A DNA stretch of 64,000 nucleotides from QVMM01 sp047030855 (GTDB lineage Bacteria > Bacteroidota > Bacteroidia > Bacteroidales > Dysgonomonadaceae): the NCBI GenBank assembly GCA_047030855.1, contig JBKYIJ010000008.1, positions 1,798,001-1,862,000 of the forward strand, written 5' to 3'. Below the pieces are notes generated by a model. That model did not search any database. It had not been told where the DNA came from and saw only the letters and a program-made list of their open reading frames with translations. The position numbers were made by a program, and so were the translations under genes. Positions 26,056 through 32,996 of this stretch are shown here, one piece after another (the stretch's first letter is position 1; every line of letters begins with the position of its first letter).

Positions 26056-26592
26056 ATGATGCTTATGAGCTTGGGACGCGAAACGCAAATCCTGTACATC
26101 GTTGTTGCAATCCTGCTTCTTGTTCTTGTGCCTGCAAGTTGGTACAGGGAATGCGGATCGGCGATGTTCACGCTTCGGTTTTTCTGCCTTGCTGCCGGCT
26201 ATGTCGTGTTCAACTGTTTCGCGTCCCGATTGTTCAGCCATATTCGCATAGACGGCGGCAGGATAAAGGTTTGCAGTCTTTTCAGCCGTTATGTATGCCC
26301 GTCGTCCGAGTTTTTGTGCGTGACGTGCGTTTTTCCTTTTTATTTCAAATGTTGCCTGAAAAACGGCAAATCATTCTTTTTCGTGCAACCGTCCGTATTT
26401 TCTCCTTTGCTGCGGGAATATGACGAATATGCCAAAGCGTTGACGCGTAGAATCGTTCGCTTCCTTAACGGAAATCGGATGAGCGTCAGTCCTGATAGTT
26501 CTGCGTTTTTTGTCCTGCGAACCGATAGGTGTAGGCGTGCAGGGGTTCGTCTTTTTCGCCGTTTTCTTTCCTTTCCGTGTTTTCGAGCTTAA
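26056..26592 (+). CDS. Putative two-helix membrane protein, antisense to the early genes
   Basis: A 178-residue frame with two clear membrane helices (ILYIVVAILLLVLVPASW and FTLRFFCLAAGYVVFNCFA), then a beta-rich part (HIRIDGGRIKVCSLFSRYVC) and a helix (REYDEYAKALTRRIVRFL), a plan like the membrane-PH protein at 2085-2534. The last 35 residues overlap the opposite-strand gene at 26486-26710 and look non-coding (many Arg and Phe), so the true end may be lost by a frameshift. It lies within the prophage replication block but on the other strand. Function unknown. Confidence 0.5.
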   Translation: MMLMSLGRETQILYIVVAILLLVLVPASWYRECGSAMFTLRFFCLAAGYVVFNCFASRLFSHIRIDGGRIKVCSLFSRYVCPSSEFLCVTCVFPFYFKCCLKNGKSFFFVQPSVFSPLLREYDEYAKALTRRIVRFLNGNRMSVSPDSSAFFVLRTDRCRRAGVRLFRRFLSFPCFRA

Positions 26593-26710
26593 TGATGAGC
26601 GAATTGCGTTCGCTGTTGAGCCGTGAAAAGGTGGTTGCGCTGATGTCGCTTACGAGCAGTTCTTCTATCTCGCGGATGCGTTGTTCCGTTTTGTGTCTGT
26701 CCTGTTTCAT
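26486..26710 (-). CDS. Small coiled-coil phage protein
   Basis: A 74-residue hydrophilic protein with a helical core (EQRIREIEELLVSDISATTF, then SLIIKLENTERKENGEK). It starts four bases after the stop of the VRR-NUC-like gene on the same strand and so belongs to the prophage early operon. No family recognised. Confidence 0.6.
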   Translation of the reverse strand: MKQDRHKTEQRIREIEELLVSDISATTFSRLNSERNSLIIKLENTERKENGEKDEPLHAYTYRFAGQKTQNYQD

Positions 26711-26714
26711 GTCG

Positions 26715-27179
26715 TCAGAGTTTTGTGTGTGAAATATATTCCTGTACGATCCGCAACCCTTCGTGCGGATTGCTGAACGTGGCGTATCTGCCGCCTGCCT
26801 GTTCCGCTTGTAGGCGAAAGCCGAGCTGATCTTTTGTCGGCTTCTGTCCTTCCGTTACGCAGTCGAGGCACAGGTAGTTGTAACCGCCTGAGGGCATGAG
26901 GCACAGGATGCCGGCTACGCCGCCCACAACGCCGTAGTTGCGTTGGTTGCGTTTCCCGATCGTGCTTTTTGCCGTTGTGACGGGCAGGGCGAAAATGAGT
27001 TTTTTGAGTTGTGGCAGTTTGTTGCGTACGAGGGCGAAGAATGCGGCTTGCGTTTCGTACTGTTTTTGCGTCTGCGATTTTTTTACTGATTTTTCGGCTT
27101 CTTCGTTTCGGCAGGTAAGGCACAGCTCGCTGCCGCGCAGCGCGTAGTTTCCGCACCGGCACAGGTTTAGTCGTATCAT
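26715..27179 (-). CDS. VRR-NUC-like protein with zinc-ribbon start and altered catalytic positions
   Basis: A 154-residue protein. Residues 7-23 form a zinc-ribbon-like pair (CRCG and CLTC). From about residue 78 it follows the VRR-NUC pattern of phage endonucleases: GGVAGILCLMPSGGYNYLCL, then GQKPTKDQLGFRLQAEQAGG and RYATFSNPHEGLRIVQEYI. Active VRR-NUC proteins have G-x-PD (or AD) and E-x-K at the metal site. Here the first reads G-I-L-C and the second reads D-C-V, so the acidic residue of the first motif and the lysine of the second are missing. The Q of the last motif is kept. This argues for a structural rather than nucleolytic role, or for a decayed gene. Second gene in a leftward phage block. 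Confidence 0.75.
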   Translation of the reverse strand: MIRLNLCRCGNYALRGSELCLTCRNEEAEKSVKKSQTQKQYETQAAFFALVRNKLPQLKKLIFALPVTTAKSTIGKRNQRNYGVVGGVAGILCLMPSGGYNYLCLDCVTEGQKPTKDQLGFRLQAEQAGGRYATFSNPHEGLRIVQEYISHTKL

Positions 27180-27231
27180 ATTTATATGTTTTAGGGTTTA
27201 TTATTCGGTTTTGAAATGGGTGCAAAAGAAA

Positions 27232-27271
27232 AAGGCATAAGGTTTTGTCGTCAAACCTTATGCCTTCTTTT
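27232..27271 (-). terminator. Strong terminator closing the internal lipoprotein operon
   Basis: AAGGCATAAGGTTT pairs perfectly (14 bp, 7-base loop) with AAACCTTATGCCTT. It separates the leftward lipoprotein operon (from 30317) from the prophage gene at 27179. Confidence 0.88.
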
Positions 27272-27346
27272 CCGTCGGCTTATTATGTTTATTGCGCTTT
27301 TTCTGTCTTTATCGTTTTCTGTCGCGTTGAGTTCGTACTCTCGGTT

Positions 27347-28210
27347 TTATCGGGAGGTTACGTCCAGAACCGTCTTTCTGTTGTTAATCGTGTCGGATAC
27401 GATAATGGTGGTTCGGATTCGGGTTGCCGGCGTCAGCCGTACTTCGTAGTTCGATCCTTCGTATGGTTTGACGACTTCCGCACCGATCCATCTGGGGTTT
27501 TCGGATACAGCTTTAAATCCACCTTCTGAGGACAGTATCTGCAAAGGCGTGGTTTTGCCGTAAGGTATGGTTATCGTATTGTTGGTAAATGCTCCGAATG
27601 CTTCGTTGTACAGAATGATCTGGTTTTCGGGAAATACCTGCGCCTGTATTTTGAGGCGGTAGGCTTCGAACCCGACTTCGATATTTGTCGAACCGCTGTC
27701 GAGTGCCTGTATGTAGAGCCATTTGTCTTTTGCTTCGACTGTTGCGACCGATGGATTGCGATTGTCGACGTATCTGGGTTGTCCAAGTTCGTCGAGGCTC
27801 CAGACGGTGAGTTGCCTGTTGTCGTTCACGTTCAGATATTCGTTGTGGTTGAGTACGGTGGGCGGATTGCCGACTGTGACGAATATTTTGGCGGTGAACA
27901 GGTTTTTGTCCTTTACTTCGATGGTGGTTTTGCCTACGCTGCGCGCTTTGATCAGGATCTTGACGCTGTCGGCACTTGCCGTCGCAACGGAATCTGCGGA
28001 GGACGATACTGCAAAGGGTGCTTGTCCCGAGAGTATTTTTATTTCGTGCGTACCGTTTTCTTCGGCTATTTTGATGTCGTACTCCGATAGTTTTATCTGA
28101 TCGGCTGTCCCGCCTCCTCCGCCGTTATTGTCGTCGTCGCTGCTGCAGGCTGTCGCAAAAAAATATTGCGGCAATCGGCAGGAGCAGGTATTGTAATTTT
28201 TTTTTTTCAT
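27347..28210 (-). CDS. Lipoprotein with Ig-like domains; signal peptide disturbed by homopolymer changes
   Basis: A 287-residue lipoprotein. From the cysteine on (ATACSSDDDNNGGGGG) the protein is normal: a BIG2-like domain at 35-110 (IKLSEYDIKIAEENGTHEIK, TTIEVKDKNLFTAKIFVTV) and further beta domains to the end. The N-terminus reads MKKKNYNTCSCRLPQYFF, with no hydrophobic core. If the A run after the ATG (11 long) had 12 and the later T run (7 long, sense strand) had 6, the start would read MKKKKLQYLLLPIAAIFFATAC, a perfect lipoprotein signal. Two compensating single-base changes thus spoil only the signal peptide. Last gene of a leftward operon and paralogous in style to the next lipoprotein. 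Confidence 0.78.
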   Translation of the reverse strand: MKKKNYNTCSCRLPQYFFATACSSDDDNNGGGGGTADQIKLSEYDIKIAEENGTHEIKILSGQAPFAVSSSADSVATASADSVKILIKARSVGKTTIEVKDKNLFTAKIFVTVGNPPTVLNHNEYLNVNDNRQLTVWSLDELGQPRYVDNRNPSVATVEAKDKWLYIQALDSGSTNIEVGFEAYRLKIQAQVFPENQIILYNEAFGAFTNNTITIPYGKTTPLQILSSEGGFKAVSENPRWIGAEVVKPYEGSNYEVRLTPATRIRTTIIVSDTINNRKTVLDVTSR

Positions 28211-28270
28211 TCTGTCGGTTTTTTCTTCGTTGCGTGTATCTTGTTTTAACGAAGAAATCGCGTGTTTATT

Positions 28271-29116
28271 TTAAATGACCGATATGTTTATCACCGATTG
28301 GCGGTTGTGTTTCGTATCGCGTATGGTGACCGTAGTTTGTCCGCGTCGGAGTCCCCGAAAGATGAAACTGTTGTCGGTGTACATTTCTGCCTGAACCATT
28401 TCAGGATTGGCGGATGTTACTTCGTAAGTACTTGGTATGCCGTATATCTGGCAGGTTTCGCTCGAGGGGTATCTTACCCACAGGGTGTTATCCGTCATGA
28501 AGTCTGCGGCTGTTATTACTTTGTCGGCAGGGAATATGGTTATTCCATAAGCATATGACTTCCCTTCATTATCGAACAGCGTGACGGTCGTTTCTCCTAC
28601 GCTGAGCCCTTTAACTTCCATTTTTCCCGTTTCCTTGTTGAATGTTACGGATACGACTTTTTTGTCGGAATTGACGTATCTTATCCTGTCGTACCATTCG
28701 AACCGAACGGGTTCCTCCCATACGTCGCCTGCATTGAAATATGCCCAGTATGAGGGGTTAACCGAGGGCGAATCGTCGACAATAATGTCCAATTCCGCCA
28801 GTTTGCCTCTTTTGTCGGTTATGGTGAGTGTTGCCAGCCCTCCCGACAAGGGTTTGACGGTCACGACGTTGTTTTTGATCGTGGCTTGCGCTATTTTGGG
28901 GTTGTCGATACGGGTTTTATATCCTCCGTTTCCGCTGAGTATTTCCACTTGGAGGTTTTTGCCGAGCCCTGTAAACCATATTGTTTCTTCGGATAGCCTG
29001 ATTTCGGTGACCGTCGTGTTTCCGTCGTCATCGTCATCGTCTCCGCAACCGACGAACAGCAGCGGGGCGATCAATATCGGAAGAATGTATCTGAATAATT
29101 GTTTTGTACTGTTCAT
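28271..29116 (-). CDS. Lipoprotein with BIG2-like domain
   Basis: A 281-residue lipoprotein, signal MNSTKQLFRYILPILIAPLL with lipobox FVGC and the acidic run GDDDDDDG. Residues 35-110 form an Ig-like domain (EIRLSEETIWFTGLGKNLQV, then NNVVTVKPLSGGLATLTITD), followed by two further beta domains (KMEVKGLSVGETTVTLFDNE, FIFRGLRRGQTTVTIRDTKH). It is a paralogue in organisation of the gene at 27347. The start at 29116 is preferred to one 18 bases earlier that overlaps the oxidoreductase gene. Confidence 0.82.
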   Translation of the reverse strand: MNSTKQLFRYILPILIAPLLFVGCGDDDDDDGNTTVTEIRLSEETIWFTGLGKNLQVEILSGNGGYKTRIDNPKIAQATIKNNVVTVKPLSGGLATLTITDKRGKLAELDIIVDDSPSVNPSYWAYFNAGDVWEEPVRFEWYDRIRYVNSDKKVVSVTFNKETGKMEVKGLSVGETTVTLFDNEGKSYAYGITIFPADKVITAADFMTDNTLWVRYPSSETCQIYGIPSTYEVTSANPEMVQAEMYTDNSFIFRGLRRGQTTVTIRDTKHNRQSVINISVI

Positions 29117-29127
29117 AATGTAATGTG

Positions 29128-29670
29128 TTACCACTGTTCTTCTTCTTTGTCTTTGAGCAGGTTGATCCTGTTTTTGTAAGCGTCCGTGCCGAGCGAAATG
29201 TTTTTAGCCGCTTCCTGCGTTTGCATGCCGTAGATTACGAGCGGCGTTTTCCACACCATTCCTGCCTGTGTGGCTGCTACCTGATAGGGACGCAGAAGTT
29301 CGTCGACCGTATATCCGTTTTTGCCTCCGCTTCGGTACGATTCGAAACTCGATCCTGTTGTGGTGGCAATCATCAGCGGTTTGCCTGCTATCGAGGGCGT
29401 TTGCGACAAGTCGATAAACACTTCGTCGAGCCATTTCTTGAGCAGCGAAGGTGCTGACAGCCAATGAAACGGAAACTGAAAGACGAGCGCCGAGGCGTGC
29501 GTCATTATCATCATCCATTCGTCGGTGCTTATTTCTTTTTCTTCGTAGAGGTCGTACACGGCTACGGTTACGGGATCTTTTACGGCTTCGATAAGCGTTT
29601 TGTTCGCATCAGATTCTTGGAGGTTGGGATGTGCTAACAGTATTACAACCTTTCTGCGGGTATTTTCCAT
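29128..29670 (-). CDS. Flavodoxin-fold NAD(P)H oxidoreductase (KefF-like)
   Basis: A 180-residue Flavodoxin_2 protein. Motifs: VVILLAHPNLQESDANKTL (FMN phosphate loop), ALVFQFPFHWLSAPSLLKKW then LDEVF (the family W-x-PSLLKKW signature), and MIATTTGSSFESYRSGGKNG (isoalloxazine loop) with TVDELLRPYQ. These enzymes reduce quinones or act as ancillary subunits of potassium efflux pumps; no Kef pump gene is nearby, so the first role is more likely. It lies inside an operon of lipoprotein genes within the prophage span. Confidence 0.9.
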   Translation of the reverse strand: MENTRRKVVILLAHPNLQESDANKTLIEAVKDPVTVAVYDLYEEKEISTDEWMMIMTHASALVFQFPFHWLSAPSLLKKWLDEVFIDLSQTPSIAGKPLMIATTTGSSFESYRSGGKNGYTVDELLRPYQVAATQAGMVWKTPLVIYGMQTQEAAKNISLGTDAYKNRINLLKDKEEEQW

Positions 29671-29753
29671 TTTTCGATTTATTATTCTGTATATTTTTTA
29701 AATTATTTCTTATGCAAATGAAATAAAAAATTGAACAACAGACTACTTATCTC

Positions 29754-30317
29754 TTAATTTTTTTCGTTTACCCTTATCTCGACAACAGTGGACAATCCGT
29801 TATCGGTGCTCACCGTGATAGTCGTTATTCCTGCTTTGTGGGCAGTGACGTTAACGTTGTCGTCTGATATTTCTGCCGAAACTATGGTTTCGTCGGCTGA
29901 CGCTACGCTGTATTTTACGTCTTTGCTGTATTCAATGATCTGGCATCCGATAACTTTTTGTCCGATAGGCGGGGTTACCGTGGTGCGTGTCAGTTTTACT
30001 TCATCGGTGTTGAACACTTTTATATCCAGAGCGATAGTGTGTCCTCCCGTGTCATATATTTCTTTGAGTATCGAACCTTTGGTTATGCCTCTTACGCTGG
30101 CTTTATCGCCGTTTATGGTCAATTGAGCCACCCGTTTGCTTTCCCAGTCCTGATCGTAATTGCCTTCCCACCGGAACGGCAGGTTTACCGATATTTCTTG
30201 TCCGGTATAGAGGTATGTTCTTACCATGCCTGTGTCGTAATCGTTGTCATCGCCTCCGCAGCTGTTGAACGTAAGTCCGAGAAAGAGTAGGGGCAGGAAA
30301 TAAAATAATTTTTTCAT
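29754..30317 (-). CDS. Lipoprotein with Ig-like fold, unknown function
   Basis: A 187-residue lipoprotein: MKKLFYFLPLLFLGLTFNSC with lipobox FNSC, followed by GGDDNDYD. The rest is beta-rich, with a BIG2-style end (VSAEISDDNVNVTAHKAGIT, then TITVSTDNGLSTVVEIRV). First gene of the leftward operon that also contains the KefF-like oxidoreductase and two longer Ig-like lipoproteins. Confidence 0.8.
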   Translation of the reverse strand: MKKLFYFLPLLFLGLTFNSCGGDDNDYDTGMVRTYLYTGQEISVNLPFRWEGNYDQDWESKRVAQLTINGDKASVRGITKGSILKEIYDTGGHTIALDIKVFNTDEVKLTRTTVTPPIGQKVIGCQIIEYSKDVKYSVASADETIVSAEISDDNVNVTAHKAGITTITVSTDNGLSTVVEIRVNEKN

Positions 30318-30646
30318 AATGAATTTTAATTTACAGTTAATCTTTGTTTTCTCATATATCGCAAATCTAATAAAAAAAGACTGATTGTCCGTAAATTATT
30401 TTCCTTGTTTAACTTTTTTATACTGAAAATCGGGCTGCCGCCTTCCGCACATTTTTGTTTACCGTCCAATGCGAGGATACTCCTTTGTGCCGGAGGCAAA
30501 AGGCGGCTGCTTTTTTTCAGCGTTGTTTTTTGTGCGGTGCTTCCTGTCGCATCGTTCACGTATAAAGCATTTCAAAGATCGCGTTCCGTCCCGTCCAAGC
30601 GGGACGCTGTGTGGCTTTGCTCCAACCCAATGAAGCAGAGCCGTGT
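30318..30646. other. Gene-free region inside the prophage span
   Basis: About 330 bases between the lipoprotein operon and the small early genes. It contains G/C-rich segments (around 30425-30500 and 30585-30620) unlike true intergenic sequence here, but the possible frames have poor composition and no start signals. Possibly remnant coding DNA; nothing definite is seen. Confidence 0.5.
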
Positions 30647-30865
30647 CTACCTTATGGGTATCACATATCCGTCTATCCGGTGATATTCTATGCCTTTGCT
30701 CCCAGTCTCTTCAGGGCTTACGGGCGGATAGGCTTTTTGCAGCTTCCGCGCATAGTAAGCGTTTGCAGCCATTACGGCGAGCAGCAACAGCAGCACGATC
30801 AGAAACTGTTTTACCATTGCTTTCAGCTTGTCTTCGGTGGTGTTGTTTATCGTCCTGTCGTTCAT
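30647..30865 (-). CDS. Small single-helix membrane protein of the prophage early operon
   Basis: A 72-residue protein with a hydrophilic start (NDRTINNTTEDKLKAMVK), one membrane helix (QFLIVLLLLLAVMAANAYY) and a short outer tail (LQKAYPPVSPEETGSKG). Third gene leftward from the repressor, seven bases after the stop of the preceding gene. No family recognised. Confidence 0.65.
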   Translation of the reverse strand: MNDRTINNTTEDKLKAMVKQFLIVLLLLLAVMAANAYYARKLQKAYPPVSPEETGSKGIEYHRIDGYVIPIR

Positions 30866-30872
30866 TGTTTTA

Positions 30873-31115
30873 TCAGGCTTTTCGGATCACTACTATTTCG
30901 TTGATATTGTCTTTCGAGACTTCCGTTTCGAATACTATCAGAGTGCTTGCCTTTTGCCGGCTCAGTCTGGTGCGGATACGTTGATGCACAAGCGTATCCA
31001 TGATGCTGAATCGTTTTTCTTCTCCTATTTTTAGGCTGAGACAATCGGCTTCTATTGCCGACACCTGCGATTGGCGTTTCAACTCGATCTGTCGTTGTTT
31101 TATTCCGTTTGGCAT
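30873..31115 (-). CDS. Small basic prophage early protein
   Basis: An 80-residue basic protein (IKQRQIELKRQSQVSAIEAD, then HQRIRTRLSRQKASTLIVFE) that ends in a beta strand (INEIVVIRKA). It could bind nucleic acid from its charge, but no motif is seen. It lies between two other small genes on the same strand and reads leftward from the repressor control region. Confidence 0.65.
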   Translation of the reverse strand: MPNGIKQRQIELKRQSQVSAIEADCLSLKIGEEKRFSIMDTLVHQRIRTRLSRQKASTLIVFETEVSKDNINEIVVIRKA

Positions 31116-31144
31116 ACTTTGTTTACTTTTTGTGGGGTTGTGTT

Positions 31145-31501
31145 TTAGTAATCAATATGATACAGGCTTTCTTTTTCTCTTCTGTCGTTGAGGACGTAAA
31201 CGAATTCTGTCAGCGCCGATCTTAAAATTCTTTCCGCTTCGAACAGGTGTTCGTCGTCAGAATTCAATACGTCTATCCGATCTATTTCGATGTGGCGAAA
31301 ACCGAACCCTTCGATAGCATAATCTATGTAAACCGTAATGTTCGGAAGTACGCTACAGGTGATGCAGTCTAAGTCTGTCTCGTCACAGGGCGGGTTTTCC
31401 AACTCCGACTGTACGTATCCCAAAACTTCGTCAATACGGTCGAGAAATAGTTGTTCCTGAGTCTCGATAATGTTCTCCTGTAATTTTTCTGCGGCTCCCA
31501 T
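31145..31501 (-). CDS. Prophage early protein of unknown function
   Basis: A 118-residue acidic protein with four cysteines in a short stretch (NPPCDETDLDCITCSVLPNI), which could bind a metal. Helical N-terminus (EKLQENIIETQEQLFLDRID) and C-terminus (EAERILRSALTEFVYVLND). It is the first gene transcribed divergently from the repressor, 144 bases away, the place usually held by early regulators. Confidence 0.65.
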   Translation of the reverse strand: MGAAEKLQENIIETQEQLFLDRIDEVLGYVQSELENPPCDETDLDCITCSVLPNITVYIDYAIEGFGFRHIEIDRIDVLNSDDEHLFEAERILRSALTEFVYVLNDRREKESLYHIDY

Positions 31502-31546
31502 TTTAGTTAAAAATTTGTATTAATCACTTTTTTTCTCTTATTTAGA

Positions 31547-31562
31547 TGTTACGAATGTAACA
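31547..31562. promoter_or_regulatory. Candidate repressor operator
   Basis: TGTTAC, four bases (GAAT), GTAACA: a perfect two-fold symmetric site in the divergent region between the repressor gene and the early operon. Position and symmetry fit an operator for the S24-type repressor at 31646. Confidence 0.5.
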
Positions 31563-31645
31563 CAATACAAATATAAATAAAGTTTACTTTTATGGGATAT
31601 AAAAGATAAACATTTTTTAGTTAATTAAACTTAATTGTTTACTAA

Positions 31646-32362
31646 ATGGATAAACTACAGAGAGTTAAAGCTGTAATAAAATGGCTGATAGGACAAGGAA
31701 TAGCGGATAATCAGGAAGAATTAGGTAAATTGTTGGGATACAGTAATAAATCGTCATTTTCGCAGGTGTTGAACGGAAAGAAACCGATGCCTTCCAATTT
31801 TTTTCAGAGATTGGCGGAACTCGATCATAAGGTAAACATAGTTTGGCTTGAAACGGGCGACGGCAACATGACTGTCGAGCAAAGGTCGTCCGACGCGCAG
31901 GCGCTGGACGATCTCGATTTTATGAAAGTGCCGCTTGTGCCCGTTTCGGCTCAGGGTGGCTACCCGAAAGGGTTCGGCGATGTGGAGTACATCGAGTCGC
32001 TGCCTACCATACCTGTCATTGTGGATAAGGATTATCGCGGAAAGTACCGTATTTTCGAGGTCAACGGCGACAGCATGGACGACGGATCGCGTAATGCCAT
32101 CTACGACAAGGACAAGGTGCTTTGCCGCGAGGTAGGGCGTCATCTGTGGCACTATCACCTTCATATCAGGGACTGGTTTTTCGTAATAGTGCACCGTACC
32201 GAAGGCGTTACGATCAAACAGATAACCAGACATGACGTGGAAACGGGCGACATCGTCTGCCATCCGCTTAATCCTTTGTTCGACGACTTCGTGCTTAACC
32301 TCAGGGATGTCCTTGAGTTGTACAACGTTGTTAAAATCGTCGATCGCAACACAAGGATTTAG
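31646..32362 (+). CDS. Prophage repressor (XRE-type HTH plus S24 peptidase-like domain)
   Basis: A 238-residue LexA/CI-like repressor. Residues 5-70 form the HTH domain (QEELGKLLGYSNKSSFSQVL then NGKKPMP). The S24 domain begins at about 95 with VPVSAQGGYPKGFGD, contains the catalytic Ser in EVNGDSMDDG and the base Lys in GVTIKQI. Such proteins hold the lytic genes off and self-cleave under RecA after DNA damage. The usual cleavage bond of this group is Ala-Gly; the matching place here reads AQGGY, so Gly-Gly replaces it. The gene is divergent from the early operon with a palindrome in between. Confidence 0.9.
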   Translation: MDKLQRVKAVIKWLIGQGIADNQEELGKLLGYSNKSSFSQVLNGKKPMPSNFFQRLAELDHKVNIVWLETGDGNMTVEQRSSDAQALDDLDFMKVPLVPVSAQGGYPKGFGDVEYIESLPTIPVIVDKDYRGKYRIFEVNGDSMDDGSRNAIYDKDKVLCREVGRHLWHYHLHIRDWFFVIVHRTEGVTIKQITRHDVETGDIVCHPLNPLFDDFVLNLRDVLELYNVVKIVDRNTRI

Positions 32363-32437
32363 CGGCGTTCCGGCGGTCCCGTCTTATTCTCTCTTTTAGT
32401 TCGTTTTAGATATGTAAAATGAACAACAACTGCATTT

Positions 32438-32452
32438 TAGCGTTATAATGAC
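32438..32452. repeat. Third copy of the GCGTTATAATGAC motif
   Basis: TAGCGTTATAATGAC matches 14 bases of the motif at 14201-14217 and one arm of the palindrome at 23035-23057. It lies just before the broken lipoprotein gene. Confidence 0.4.
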
Positions 32453-32465
32453 AGGGGTACGGATA

Positions 32466-32935
32466 ATGAAAAATTATCCGTATTTTTTGTTTTTATCCTT
32501 CTCACGGTGTTTTCGTGCGATGACGACAATTATGACGAATATATAAAGGAACGTAACGCCAATATTACGACAACTCTTCAGTATATCCGTCTCAATGCTT
32601 CGCTCCATGTCTACGACTTTGCCGAATACAGAGGCGGCGATTTTGAAAAGTCAGATGTTTGTAAATCTTTGCTGAAAAGAAAAGCTATGTATGTAAATCG
32701 GTTAAAAACGGAGACTGATTGGAAGTTGCGGTTTGAAATAGAACGTGGAATAAGACAGATCGAACAGTTTATTCTGTTTGCGGTTGACGGTTCTGTAATC
32801 AAGGACGGACAAATGCCCGTGTTTTCGGCTTTTGCTGGCGGTGATACTTATGAGGAGTTTTATTTGCTGGATAAAAACCTTCGCTATATCACAAGTCTGG
32901 GCTTATATATATATTTAGAAAAGGATGCTTCTTTT
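32466..32935 (+). pseudogene. Broken small lipoprotein gene
   Basis: The frame that encodes a lipoprotein signal (KLSVFFVFILLTVFSC followed by DDDNYDEY) has no start codon. An ATG at 32466 is one base out of frame: one more A in the following run of five would read MKKLSVFFVFILLTVFSC. The mature part continues as a helical, charged protein (YIRLNASLHVYDFAEYRGGD, KLRFEIERGIRQIEQFILFA) of about 135 residues, after which the frame runs through a terminator hairpin, which shows that the natural stop has also been lost. GTG at 32507 is the only in-frame start and would remove the signal. Likely a decayed or miscalled lipoprotein gene. Confidence 0.6.
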
Positions 32936-32952
32936 AACGGAAGCATCCTTTT
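32919..32952. terminator. Bidirectional terminator
   Basis: AAAAGGATGCTTC pairs with GAAGCATCCTTTT. It serves the broken lipoprotein gene from the left and possibly the leftward T9SS cargo gene from the right. Confidence 0.85.
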
Positions 32953-32996
32953 GCATCGGTTGGGGTTATTTAATTTAAGGGGGGACTTATTTTACG

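Noticed and set aside
25930..26241. 103-codon minus-strand frame between the initiator and early genes
   Set aside because: It is Lys/His/Arg-rich and lies antisense to a better frame with two clear membrane helices (26056-26592).
30326..30559. 77-codon minus-strand frame
   Set aside because: Poor composition, no ribosome site, and a similar frame exists on the other strand; not supported as a gene.
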